From Carallia brachiata (taxonomy: Eukaryota > Streptophyta > Magnoliopsida > Malpighiales > Rhizophoraceae), in contig JADCRB010000006.1 in NCBI GenBank assembly GCA_021464245.1, forward strand, positions 372,001-436,000: a DNA stretch of 64,000 bases. The letters run 5' to 3'. The stretch's first letter is position 1. Each line of letters begins with the position of its first letter. The notes beneath the pieces were generated by a model. That model did not search any database, was not told where the DNA came from, and was given only the letters and a program-made list of their open reading frames with translations. The translations under genes and the position numbers were made by a program. Below, piece by piece: positions 25,399 through 36,639 of this stretch.

Positions 25399-25638
25399 AT
25401 GGCTTCTCCAATTTCGGCTTCAACTTCTTTTTCATTTTTGAAAATAAAAAACGGAATCAAATTGACAGACCGCAAATCTGAAATCCCTATTCCCTTCTCT
25501 GTCGATCTCTCAAGCAAACAGTCAAGCCCGCAGTACCTAGCCACGAAATTACTTTATCTTCATCCCCATCTTCTTATTCTTGTTGTGCTACTTTTCTTCA
25601 AGTTGAATGAAATTAACGACATATATATATATATATAG
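25399..25638 (+). pseudogene. Transit-peptide-like open frame, possible captured gene fragment
   Basis: The 79-codon frame begins MASPISASTSFSFLKIKN, rich in Ser/Ala/Thr with few acids, like a plastid transit peptide. The first ~48 residues (to about 25540) look coding. After SSPQYLA the frame drifts into hydrophobic low complexity and a (TA)n tract. The flanks are repeat-like (GGACACGTGTTAAACACG to the left; GTATCGTTGTGTCTATATCG to the right). I do not recognise the parent gene. It could be a first exon captured by a transposon, the 5' remnant of a dead gene, or chance. Confidence 0.3.
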
Positions 25639-27464
25639 TTGTATCTAAGCTGTGTCTGAATCTTAATTTTTTATAATTAGTGTATCGTTGTGTCTATATC
25701 GTATCGTGTCTGTATTTTCGTTTATATATTCGTATTTAATTATTACATTTTGCATACTAAAAGCATCTCTAATCCAAGTTTATAAGAGTGAGTTTAACAG
25801 TTAAGAATTTAACTTTTAATACGCTTTATTTCAAATTTGAATCTCACTAACTATTTTTGAAATCCTTTATAAATGAGTAACACATAAGTTTTACTGTAAA
25901 TTCCTAATGATCTAGAGACGCTTTTTGACCCAAAATAGGAATACTGCTTTAATTTTGTTCAACCAAAAGCATCTATATTCCACACAATGAAATGTACTAT
26001 GTGTAAAAAGAAAAGTGTTCCCCCACCATCCAGGTGGGATTTCTCACCCCCACCTCGTCCTCTCCCAGATGTTCTAATATAAGCTCCTTAGGCTGAAGAC
26101 CCAAAAAAAATCCACACAATGGTATCAGTATCTACGGTAGAACTAGAAGAAGCGGAGTATACGCTGGCTTTCCCTGCAAATCATGACACAAGGAGCATAA
26201 ATACAGTTGGTGCTTAATTACAAGCTGCAGCAGGTGATGTTGCTGAAAGGCTGCAAATATAATATATTGATGGCAAGCCATATTGAATTAGACCCTACGA
26301 TTTCTATATGCAATCCAAATATTTCAATGTTAGGACGCAGGATTTTAATGTTAACACTCATCTATCTTATTCTATTTCGTCATGTCACATGTACTAAAAG
26401 CACCCCTATGGTTTGATTTTAGTAAATTAAAAGATATCTCACTCTTAGTAAAAATACACCTTATGTCGATTTTATTGTAGATCTCCTTCAAGCCAATTTT
26501 GGTGTTAATAGATATGCGATAGAGACAGTGCTATACAGACTACCTGATCAAGTGACTCTAAAATTAACATTCTGATTCTGCTTTTTTTTTTGTTTGATAA
26601 TATTATACGACTATATTTTAATAATAATAAATAGTAACGTGGCTTATAAAATAATATTTGATAATTTATATTTTTTTATTTTTTTATGAATTCAATCTTT
26701 TAAGAGTTTGTAACACTTTATTATTGTTTTGAAGCCACTATTATGAACAAAAAAAAGTTTCCTTCCTTTCAGTTTTTTTTTTTTGGGTTTTTTTTTATCT
26801 CCAACATTTTTTTTTTGAAAGTGCAAGCACCCAAAGTGTGGGCGAATTTGGGTTAGGGTTTCGAACCCGTTTCTAGCCGGACATAATGCTAGTCATCGGC
26901 CATGTCGCTAACTAATTATTTCTTCTTCTTTTCTTTTTTTGTTAACGCTAATTGACAATATTTTCGTGTTAGATTTTGATATTCAAAAATCACATTAGAC
27001 TTTAACTAATCCATTCAAGCTGAGAAGGACTCACTAGAAGATTAAAATTTTTTCGTTACTTATTTTCTTTATATACAAAACTTAAACATAAGACGTTGCC
27101 CCGACTAATTAACAATATTAATCGACAATGAGATGTTGCTTCGCGCCTGCCGGCCCCGCCCAGTTGAAATGGGATTGTTTTTTTTGGGTCTTGGGTCCAG
27201 TTTGGTTCTTCTCTTAGTTGGGGCCCATTGATTTGCTTAGAATACATGTCCATTTGGCTTTTTGAGATTGTTATCAAAAAGGCAAACGTCCAGCCTAATG
27301 AATTGAGCAAGATTATATCCCTAATACATGAAAATTTTATTAAAGTAATTTTCAAAAGGAAGCTAATTCATAAATTACTCAAGTCGTCCAAAGTATTCGT
27401 CACTTTTTAGAGATTAAACCTTTTACCTAATTACTGTGTCATCTTATCTTTGCTTTCTGTTGTT

Positions 27465-27729
27465 TTTCTGTTTTTCTTTTTTGATGGTATATTTGCCTTT
27501 AGACAGGCTACAGTGTTTTTTTTATTTTTTAATTTTTTGGTATATCAGTGTCAAGATTTGAATATCGATTACTATGTTATTAAAATTAAAAGTACAACTA
27601 TTTTATCATTAAAATACATATGGGTCACCGCATATGAGTACAATAATTTGTTTTACAACAGAACATTTTCTTTTCTTTTTTTTTTTTTTTTTTGGTAACT
27701 CTCTGTAACCACGTTAGTTGAGTAGGTAG
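27465..27729 (+). repeat. Direct repeat, left copy (about 250 bp)
   Basis: Repeated in the same orientation at 29275-29519. Shared landmarks in order are GGTATATTT, AAGATTTGAATAT, AGTACAACTA, CATATGAGT, CAATAATTTG, AACAGAACATTTTCTTTT and GTTAGTTGAGTA. The pair brackets the RNase H fragment and the 21-bp minisatellite. It could be a degenerate LTR pair or two insertions of one repeat. Confidence 0.75.
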
Positions 27730-27960
27730 AGCTGTTTTGAAACCTATACTTCTACTAAATCCAATGGTCAAGAATACCTTCCCTTCTGTTCTGCACTGGT
27801 GAGAAATTAAATGTAGAAAAAACCTTTCGCTTGTAACCTACGCTGGTGAGGAATCAAACAGAGTATCAGTGACACTTATCAATCTGAAGAAGCCACAAGT
27901 TCACCCATCAATGACACTTGGATCAATCCGAAGAAGCTGCAAATTCAAGGCCATCAACTA

Positions 27961-28121
27961 ACACCATCTATCTGAGAGTCACTCCCAAACTCTATCATTT
28001 ATGGTAGTATCAATAAATTTAGCTTTTTGCTCTGCAGACCTTCATGGCTTTATACTGCATTACACCATCTATTTAAGAGCCACTTCCAAACTCTATCATT
28101 TGTCGTAGTATCAATAAATTT
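27961..28121 (+). repeat. Two 60-bp direct repeats with a 41-bp spacer
   Basis: ACACCATCTATCTGAGAG at 27961 and ACACCATCTATTTAAGAG at 28062 start two matching 60-bp segments, both ending in GTAGTATCAATAAATTT. They differ at a handful of positions. No coding frame is maintained. Confidence 0.8.
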
Positions 28122-28299
28122 CAAAATGAATGTCGTCTCTTCTGGTTTGTTCCCAAATTCAAATTCCGATATCCCGTAAAACCCTTATCAAATACCCCGG
28201 TTTATGTGCCTTTTTTTTCATTATTATAAATTAAAGGAGCCAGGTTGATGTTGGTGAGCCTTTCCACACTTGTTCTCATAAATTTGATGGAGTTTTCAC

Positions 28300-28708
28300 C
28301 TTGAACTGTTGGCAATTCGGATTGGTCTCGAGAGGGCACTGGAGCTGCGGTTCTTTTGTCTGCAAGTGGAAACAGATTGTAGCGATGTGGTGAAGATAAT
28401 ACAAGACTGGATCAATGTGGCACGCCTCATTGGAGAGGACATTCAGGGCTCTTTTTCCTTTGTTTCATTCGGGCTCTTTTTCATTCTGTTAGTTTTTTTC
28501 ATGTTCCAGGGAAGCTAATACAATAGCACATGGCCTAGCTAAAAAAGCATTACAAGTTGTGTTGTCTGGACTAGAGTCTTTTTATGATATTTTAGCACAT
28601 GGCCTAGCTAAAAGAGCATTACAAGTTGTGTGGTCTGGACTAGAGTCTTTCGATGATATTTTTGCTTTGATTGACAAGGATGTACAAGCAATTACATTAC
28701 ATCGATAA
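28300..28708 (+). pseudogene. Decayed RNase H-like (RVT_3) fragment of a non-LTR retroelement
   Basis: The frame at about 28306 reads LAIRIGLERALELRFFC, then VETDCSDVVKIIQDW. This is the usual pattern of the RNase H-like domain found in plant LINE-derived and cellular RVT_3 proteins, including the catalytic-type Asp in ETDCSD. A different frame from 28508 reads REANTIAHGLAKKALQ, the family's C-terminal AH.LAK motif, and ends at TAA 28706-28708. The two halves are out of frame and separated by T-rich sequence, and the C-terminal part contains an in-frame tandem duplication. No reverse transcriptase is visible nearby. A dead fragment. Confidence 0.65.
28525..28662 (+). repeat. 69-bp tandem duplication inside the RNase H fragment
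   Basis: AGCACATGGCCTAGCTAAAA begins both units, at 28525 and 28594, giving a 69-bp period (exactly 23 codons). The units differ at only a few bases, so the duplication is recent relative to the decay of the host fragment, and it preserves the local frame. Confidence 0.9.
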
Positions 28709-28846
28709 AGTTCTACATCCTTTTTTCTAAATAAAAAAAAAAAAAAAAAAAGCCGCCTCATGTTAAATGTTGATGTGATCAACCTACAAGTCAATAAATC
28801 TACAAGTCAATAAAAATTTGAGATGATCTGAATCCGAACTAATCTG

Positions 28847-29098
28847 AGCGTAAGTCATTTTGTGAACATTGTAGGCCAATTCGTCCAAATTACAGGCTAT
28901 TTCACTGAAATTGTAGGCTATTTTGATCAAATTGTAGGCCAGTTCTTCCAAATTGTAGGTCACTTTGTCCAAATATTAGGCCACTTTGCCTAAATTGTAG
29001 ACTACTTCTTTCAAATTATAGGCCACTTTGCTCGTTTAGTCAGCTTTTCACAAATTTTATAGGCTAACTTGTGCAGACTGTAGGCCATTCTGTGAGCA
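28847..29098 (-). repeat. 21-bp minisatellite, about 12 units, encodes heptads on the minus strand
   Basis: Units of exactly 21 bp start at 28847, 28868, 28889, 28910, 28931, 28952, 28973, 28994 and 29015, each close to ATTGTAGGCCACTTTGTCCAA. At least two looser units follow (one is 22 bp). Because 21 is a multiple of 3, the minus strand reads a repeating heptad of the form Y-N-L-x-x-x-A (for example NLEELAYNLIKIAYN). The open frame with an ATG is only 62 residues (28784-28972). No promoter or gene context supports expression. Confidence 0.9.
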
Positions 29099-29274
29099 TT
29101 TGAAGTCCTCAGGTCACGCCTCCTTTTTCATATTTTTTTACTGTTCCGAGGAGTTACTCCACTATTCTGCACTGAGGAAACGGTTTTTCACTGCCTGTCA
29201 AATTTTGTGATCCCAAAAAGCGTCTTGTTACATTATTACTGTCAATATGTTGATGATGATATTTGGTTTCTGGG

Positions 29275-29519
29275 TTTTTTTTTTCCTTTTGGACGGTATA
29301 TTTACTTTTAGAATGGCAAGCTTTTTTTTTCCTTTTTTCTTTGCTTTTGGTACATCATGTTAAGATTTGAATATTGGTGACAGCCTTTAAGAGTACAACT
29401 ACGCTCTCATTTGAATACGCATGGGTCACACACATATGAGTGCAATAATTTGTCTTCAACAGAACATTTTCTTTTGTTTTTTTTTATTAAATACTCTGTG
29501 ACAATGTTAGTTGAGTAAG
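29275..29519 (+). repeat. Direct repeat, right copy (about 245 bp)
   Basis: Partner of 27465-27729, in the same orientation and with the same order of landmarks from GGTATATTT to GTTAGTTGAGTA. Divergence is substantial, so this is an old pair. Confidence 0.75.
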
Positions 29520-32500
29520 AATGGAAAGCATTACTAATAGTCTGAAATGATATTTATTTGAAGGACACTGCATTTAATATCGATCATACCAACAATTATG
29601 GTCCTTGAAGAGACAGGGGGCAATGGTAGGCCCTGGAAGTTAATTCCGTCTTGCTTCCCGAGTTGTTGGGGCAACATTGCTTAATGTTTTCAAAAACATA
29701 AGTTTGCAAAATGTTTTAATATTATCTTATGCCAATTATAAGTAGATATGATTTTAGAGGGATTATTTTCTATACAACTCCTATGCCTCCACCGTATCAA
29801 ATAAGAAAGTACGATTAAAAAAATTATAAATAATTCATTTCTGATACACCAAAAAAAAAAAAATACATTAGCCGGTATAAGATTATTTTTGTTAATCATT
29901 ATGATGGTCATGTATATAAAGAATTATTATACAAATCAATTTTTACTTATTGTATTAGGTTCATCTTTTTAACTCGATTAATTCAAAGATAAATTGATGA
30001 CATTAGGATAAATTATTGTTATCACACTTCGAATTTTTATAAACGAATTAGAGAATTGGGTTTGGTGGCCACTTGCCATGCCACGATGTTGCCATTTGAG
30101 ACGGCTCCTCAATTTGTTTTTTTTTCTTGCACTAGATGTCAATCGCCTCACAAGCTCCTATCCTTCGCCTCCATAGCATTCAATTTCCTATTATGTCTAT
30201 TTCCCCACTGTTTTCTCTTCGGTATCTCTGTTCAGTTGAAGGTGATAACAATGAATATTAAAAATTTTTATCTCGACACTCTAACTTAAACTTTCACCTC
30301 TTAAGTTTTTATCTTAAAAATAAGATACGAGATTTCCAAGAATGGAGATAATTATTTGTACTGTAAGTTCTTAATGAACACTTTATATTAAAATTTAATT
30401 AACTATCTGAGAAAGAAGTAATTTTTGGAATCTTTTAGTATTCTCCACTGGATGATGACCTATTCAATTCAATCGGAGCATGAGAAATATGAACTTGATT
30501 AACAAGTTGTACATAAATTAATTAGTAATAATTATATAATTAATCGAAAGTGTAAAAAAATCTTGGCTTTCGGCGTTTTCCTCGTCGAGACGCACAATGA
30601 GATGATTTAATCAATCCTTCCACTGTAATCATATGATGTAGGAAATTACGCCATCCCTTTGTCAACTCCGAACTAATGCTAGTTGATTAGCCATCAACGA
30701 TAAGTGTATCTCTAGTAAGCCCATCACTTGTTGACGAGTAACTCTATGTAAGGTTAGTGCCAAAATAGACCAAAGAAAGCTAAGTTTCCTGTGTGAATTA
30801 TTCCCATTAAATATGCATAAACATTTTTCTTTTACCCTTTGGGGTTTGTGTAGTTAAGTTTATAAGAGAGATAACACTCATTTTAGTCCTTAATGTTTAT
30901 AAATTTTTACAATTGAACAATTTTTTAATTTTTTTAATTGAGTTCTATATTATTAGATTTTTTACAATTAAGTCTTATTGTCAATTTGACTGTTAAAAAT
31001 ATATTTGACCTAATGAATTTAAAAGGTATTTAACCTAACAGTCAGTTAAACAGACAAAAAGACTTGATTGTAAAAAAAATGAAATATATATGACTTAATT
31101 AAAATAATTAAAAGATTTAAGACTCATTAAAAAAAACTTATAAAAATTTAAAATTTAAATAAATATTTTTCTATTTATAAAAACTACTTATATTAGTTCA
31201 AGTGGTCATCATAAATTTGGTCGGAGAATTTCTCACATTCTTTCGTCCTTACATTGGATGCAAGACACCCCTTTTGAGGCAAGTTTAAGCACCACGATAT
31301 TCCTGCATTACTTTTCACATGGTAACTTGAAATAATAAATTTAAAGATTAAAACTATCCCACAAATCTTTTACCATCTATGAAGTGATTATGTAAAATTT
31401 TTGGTAGTGGATGTTGGGAACTACTATGTAAAGCAAACTTATATTATTGTATGTAAATAAGCAGCAAAACATCTAAAATAGGCATCAATGTGATGTTGGC
31501 AGTTGGCACGTCCACACTCTTTTCTGCAAATGAATGAAACGTGGATTAAGTAACTGTTTCTGGTAGACAAGCATTTAAATATGTATATTTAGTGGATATA
31601 CAAAATATAAAATTGTCAGGAAAATTCCTCCTCCGAAGAACCATTCACAGGTCAGAGTTCTCATACAATCCGGGGAAAACAAAGGGTCTGAAACTTACTG
31701 TGACTGTCGTTATTAAGTTATTATTACTATGACTATTCTCTCTATCATTTCCAATCCATAAAACTTCCATCAAATCAAATTGTTGGGTGAGTGAATTCTT
31801 TTTATAAAAAAAATTAAACGAAGAAGACATCATATATTTTATAAATACCATAATTAATATATTGATAATATATTTTTTTAAATAAATAAATGATTTAACT
31901 GACTTCCACAAAATATGATATGTTTCATTTATACTTTTATCACAATTAATTAATTAAAAAATTTATTGAGATCTCTTATTTTGTATTTTTGTGACTTTAT
32001 TCTTCTTTTTAATTTTTTAATTTCTCTTATAACCGAAAAAGATTTAAAATATCATGCTAGGATATGTAACAAGGTACACAGCACGACCCAATTTGCCCTA
32101 TTATATGCTGTATTTGATCAATTTATGGCACAACCTTGGTGCTAAGCACGATTCCTTCTAGGACGTACGATAGGTGGATAGGTGGAGAACTCCAATGTCG
32201 TGGGTCGTATTTGGGCATAAGATGATATATTAGCTTTGGAGTATTGTAATATAAGTGATTTATTGTTTCAAAAAAAAAAAAAAAAGAAAATAAGAACAGA
32301 AAATAAGGCTCTCTCCTTTACTAGTCATTCGAAATATCTAACTCAATTTAAATTTAAAAATAACACCAATTAAATTTCATATAAAAATACTTTATTTGTA
32401 TTTTTTTCAGTAAATCTAAATATTATATATCTATAATTTGCTTAAATCTCAACTATAATGAGTGTGGGTTTTTTTTAATATCATTTATTCATTTTTTTTT

Positions 32501-32987
32501 ATTTTGTATCAAATTATTCTGTTATTTGAAAAGAGGAAAAAAAAAATCACTTCGGCACTCAATTTCCATGTTTTGCTAATCCAAGAAAAGGCATCAGTTA
32601 CTTTTTTTATTTTAAAAAAAATTAGAAGTTTGTGACAGAATGATCTGCAGATAATTTTATTCTTTATATAAATTCTGCGTACTTCTATCCCAACATTTAT
32701 TATGTCATAAATTATAAAATACAAATGCTTGTATTATTTTCATAAATCCTGCATACTTCCATTTTTTTGACATTAAAAAAAGTTAATAATCAGTCTAGTA
32801 ATCGCGAAAAGAAAGGCAAAATAAATACATTACACCTTAAGAATAAAGTTCTTAAATTCACTTAGTAGATATTTTTCTAGAGAAAATTAAAATTTAGACA
32901 AACTTCAAACTCAAAAGATGAGTAGCGTACTTTTGTCTAAACATTAAAACTTAAAATCTTTATAATATAAGCATAAGTTACAAGATT

Positions 32988-33018
<31 letters not shown>

Positions 33019-33300
33019 GAGTATATCCATCCTCGGGAAAAAAAAATAAAAAAAAGTCTTCAATGAGTAAATTCAAGGTATGCATCAGTTACTCTTCATT
33101 CCCTTCCCACAAGCATTAATTAATAAAAATTAAAGTGAAAACCCCTCTCCACAACTTTGCCCCTCTGCTTCAAATAACAATCTCTACAACCAGACCAGCC
33201 TGTTTCTTCATTTCTTCACCCACTTTCCAATAATTTGAGGGTTAAAGTTAAACTCTCAGAGATTTACCACATGCACATAGGCATATTCACTAACATAAGT
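29520..33300. other. AT-rich intergenic region upstream of the HERK1-like gene
   Basis: No gene recognised. Open frames at 29690-29911, 30056-30289, 31645-31911 and 32509-32724 have no family features. A long T run (about 32990-33018) and other homopolymers are present. The last few hundred bases become less AT-rich and probably belong to the promoter and leader of the receptor kinase gene. Confidence 0.55.
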
Positions 33301-33894
33301 TTCAGCAGGACAGTCCTCAGAAAAACAGCATAGGCTGGTTCATTCTTTCTGGTCTCCTTTTTTTTTTTTTTCTCTCACATGCTTCTTTGTTTTCTGTTTT
33401 GTTTATTTTTTTGTTCGTTCGTTTGTTTGTTGTCTTAGTTTCTGATCAGTTGATCAATAGATATAAAAAAGAAAAAATCTTGGAATCTGTCCCTATCTGG
33501 GGGTTGGCGAACAATTAAAGCCAGCTTTTGTCTTAGCTGATTTTGTTTATGGCTATCCTTTATTCAGTTTGAAACTCTTTTTTGGATTTTATATCTAAAA
33601 GGGTCCGTTAGATTTGCCTTCTGCTCGGAAATTCGTTTCTCTATCACTCTCTCTGTATTGGGGCTCACATGATGTTGAAAGGTGCCATCTTTTGCCCTTT
33701 TTCTTCACATATGTTTGTGAGTTCTTAATTCAGTGTCTGTTATTAGAAACTGTAAGTTCCTTGGTCTTGCTTTTGGAAAGTCTGAATTTTTCTCTATTAG
33801 GCAAATCTTTCATTGGCCTTTAGCCTTGTAAGATTGATACCCAGAAATTATTGACTTGCTGTTGCTGTACCAAAGTTTTGTGTTTCACTTCCTT

Positions 33895-34050
33895 AGCCAC
33901 TTCTTGTCATCGGTTTGTGATTTTCTTCTTCATGGGGTTTCTGTATTTTCTTGTATTGTAATTGATTTGTACAGCCACTTCTTGTCATTGGTTTGTGATT
34001 TTCTTCTTCATGGGGTTTCTGTATTTTCTTGTATTGTAATTGATTAGTAC
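33895..34050 (+). repeat. 78-bp tandem duplication in the HERK1-like 5' leader
   Basis: Two adjacent 78-bp units, each starting AGCCACTTCTTGTCAT (33895 and 33973) and ending near TTGTAATTGATT, differ at only about two positions. The array ends about 88 bases before the start codon, so it lies in the presumed promoter or 5' leader. The open frame across it (33856-34047) merely repeats the unit and is not taken as a gene. Confidence 0.95.
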
Positions 34051-34137
34051 TCACTCTATGCTTGTAAGAATCGTAGCGTGTCGATAAGTACTCAAAGAAT
34101 CCATCTTTTTATTCCTTGATAGATCTCAGAACTTCTT

Positions 34138-36639
34138 GTGATGGATGACAGGGGAGTTAATTTCCTTTGTTTGGTTTTGTCAATCTTGAGTTTGGTATGT
34201 CTGTCTGGAGGATTTACCCCTGCAGACAATTACCTTATTGACTGTGGATCACCCACTGATACGAAGGTGGGTAACCGTGTTTTTCTGGCTGACAAATCTG
34301 CCTCAAAGTATCTATCAACCCCAAAAGAAATCTTTGCCAGTAACTCCACATCAGTCAATTCTTCCAGTGATTCTCTGCTTTATCAAACAGCAAGAATTCT
34401 GAATGGAACCTCAAAATATACATTTTCGATTAGCCAACCCGGGAGACATTGGATTCGCCTTCACTTCTACCCATTTGTGTATGGTAGTTACAATATGAGC
34501 ATGGCAAGTTTTGATGTTTCCACCCAAAACAATGTCCTCCTTAGTAGTTTCAGTGTGAAAACTTACATAGTCAAAGAATTTTGTGTTAATGTAACCTCTA
34601 ATTATCTTGCTATCACCTTCACACCATCCGGCAATTCGTTTGCCTTCTTAAATGCCTTGGAAATCATTTCGGTGCCTGATGCACTCTTTACTAATGAGCC
34701 TAGCTCTATTAATCCGGTGGGAAAGTTCGAAGGCTTGCCATGGCAGGCATTGGAGACACAGTTTTCAGGGTGAACATGGGTGGACCAGCTGTTTCATCTG
34801 AGAATGATACCCTATGGCGAACTTGGGTGCCTGACCAAAGTTTTCTGGTTCAAATTGATGTTGCCACAGACGTCTCCAATATGGGAGCTGTCAACTATGT
34901 AAATGGTATGGCAACACGAGAAATTGCTCCCCCTGTTGTCTATGGTACTGTTGCCAAGATGAACTCTTCAGGTGATCCCAACAGCAATTTTAATATGACC
35001 TGGAAATTTAATGTGGATCCAGAATACCAGTACTTGGTTCGTTTCCACTTCTGCGATATAGTAAGCAAAGCGCTTAACCAGCTCTACTTCAATGTTTACA
35101 TTGACTCTTGGCTTCTTGTTGAAGCTCTTGATCTGAGTACTGCATCAATAATATCTTGGGCGCTGCATATTATATGGACTATGTTACAGAACCAACTGCT
35201 AATGATGTACTTCTTGTGAGTGTTGGTCCAACAAATTCCATACCCGGTGTCTACCCTGATGCTATCCTCAACGGGTTGGAGATCATGAAAATGAACAATT
35301 CCATGGGCAGTCTCGATGGCCAGTTTCTGTGATTCCAGATGCAAGTTCAAAAAATGATGTTGGCAAGATAGTGGGCTCAACCATTGGTGCCATTGCAGCA
35401 TTGTTATTGGCTGCAGGTCTTTTTATGTTCTGCAGAAAAAGAAACAGGATGGCACGCAAAAGAGGTTCAAAATCATGGATTACCCTGTCAAGTAGTGGAG
35501 GAACTTCGCCCACTGAAGGCAGTAAATACTCAAATGGGACAACTGGTAGCATTACCTCAAATACTGGATATCGCATTCCTTTTGCAGCACTTCAAGAGGC
35601 AACATGCAACTTTGATGAGAGTTTGGTTATTGGGATTGGAGGTTTTGGGAAGGTATACAAGGGAGTTATAAGTGAGGGTACAAAAGTGGCAGTCAAAAGG
35701 GGGAATCCATGCTCTCAGCAGGGACTTTCAGAGTTCCAGACTGAAATTGAGATGCTGTCTCAATTTCGCCATCGCCATCTAGTTTCTCTAATTGGGTACT
35801 GTGATGAAAGGAATGAGATGATCTTGGTGTATGAATACATGGCAAATGGGACTCTGAAAAGCCACCTCTATGGCTCAAGTTTTCCTAGCTTGAGTTGGAA
35901 AGAAAGGCTTGACATATGCATTGGAGCAGCTAGAGGCCTTCATTACCTTCACACAGGCTATGCAAAAGCTGTCATCCATCGTGACGTAAAGTCAGCCAAT
36001 ATTCTGCTTGATGAAAATCTCATGGCTAAAGTTGCTGATTTCGGTTTATCAAAGGCAGGACCAGAAATTGATCAAACCCATGTGAGTACGGCAGTGAAGG
36101 GGAGTTTTGGTTATCTTGATCCTGAATATTATAGAAGGCAGCAACTGACGGAGAAATCAGATGTTTATTCATTTGGGGTGGTACTGTTTGAGGTTCTTTG
36201 TGCGAGACCTGTCATTGATCCATCCCTTCCAAGGGAAAAGGTGAATCTAGCAGAATGGGCAATGAAGTGGCAGACTAAAGGGCAGTTGGAGCACATAATA
36301 GATCCTGCGCTTGTGGGGAAAATTCGACCCGATTCGCTTAGGAAGTTTGGGGAAACTGCTGAGAAATGCTTAGCCGAGTATGGGGTTGACAGGCCTTCTA
36401 TGGGAGATGTCCTGTGGAATCTTGAGTATGCCCTGCAACTTCAAGAGGCATTCGTTCCAGGCGATCCTGGAGACAAGAGTAGTGACATGATTGGCGAGCT
36501 TCCTCCACAATTAGACAATTTGAGCCATGTCGATGATAGTGTTTCTGCTGAACAATGTGGAGAAACAATCGTGGATGGTATTTCGGGCGCCTCAATGAGT
36601 AAGGTGTTCTCCCAGCTGGTGAAGTCTGAAGGCAGATGA
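34138..36639 (+). CDS. HERK1: HERK1-like CrRLK1L receptor kinase (intronless, three frame lesions)
   Basis: Plasma-membrane receptor kinase of the FERONIA/THESEUS/HERCULES family, which controls cell elongation and wall sensing. The ATG at 34138 opens a signal peptide ([17 protein letters not shown]), then [20 protein letters not shown] and two malectin-like domains ([40 protein letters not shown]). A membrane helix follows ([19 protein letters not shown]). The kinase has [11 protein letters not shown], the lysine in [24 protein letters not shown] and [11 protein letters not shown]; all catalytic residues are present. The end [14 protein letters not shown] matches the HERK1 group. The frame shifts near 34757-34760 (an extra CA), 35143 (one base lost) and 35323 (one base lost). 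The indels cancel to 834 codons including stop, the expected family length of about 830 residues. No introns, as usual in this family. Confidence 0.92.

Larger units (their letters stand above)
20975..27464. other. AT-rich intergenic desert with scattered repeats
   Basis: Presumed promoter of the malectin-LRR gene (minus strand) lies just above 20975; a TATAAAG-type string on the minus strand sits at about 21113-21119. Beyond that I find no gene. Repeat-like segments include one with CCGGTTGGTT/AACCGGTT ends (about 22930-23500) and a MITE at 23995-24241. A GC-richer block at 24290-24540 looks promoter-like (several CCACGT motifs) but no gene follows it directly. A transit-peptide-like open frame lies at 25399-25638. 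The T-loop-like TTTCGAACCCG at about 26860 suggests another old SINE. Confidence 0.5.

Noticed and set aside
28847..29098. CRISPR-like array of regularly spaced repeats
   Set aside because: Units are directly adjacent 21-bp tandem copies without spacers, in a plant genome; a minisatellite.
33856..34047. 63-residue open frame before the receptor kinase, possible uORF
   Set aside because: Its sequence is only the 78-bp leader repeat read twice; no sign of selection can be seen.
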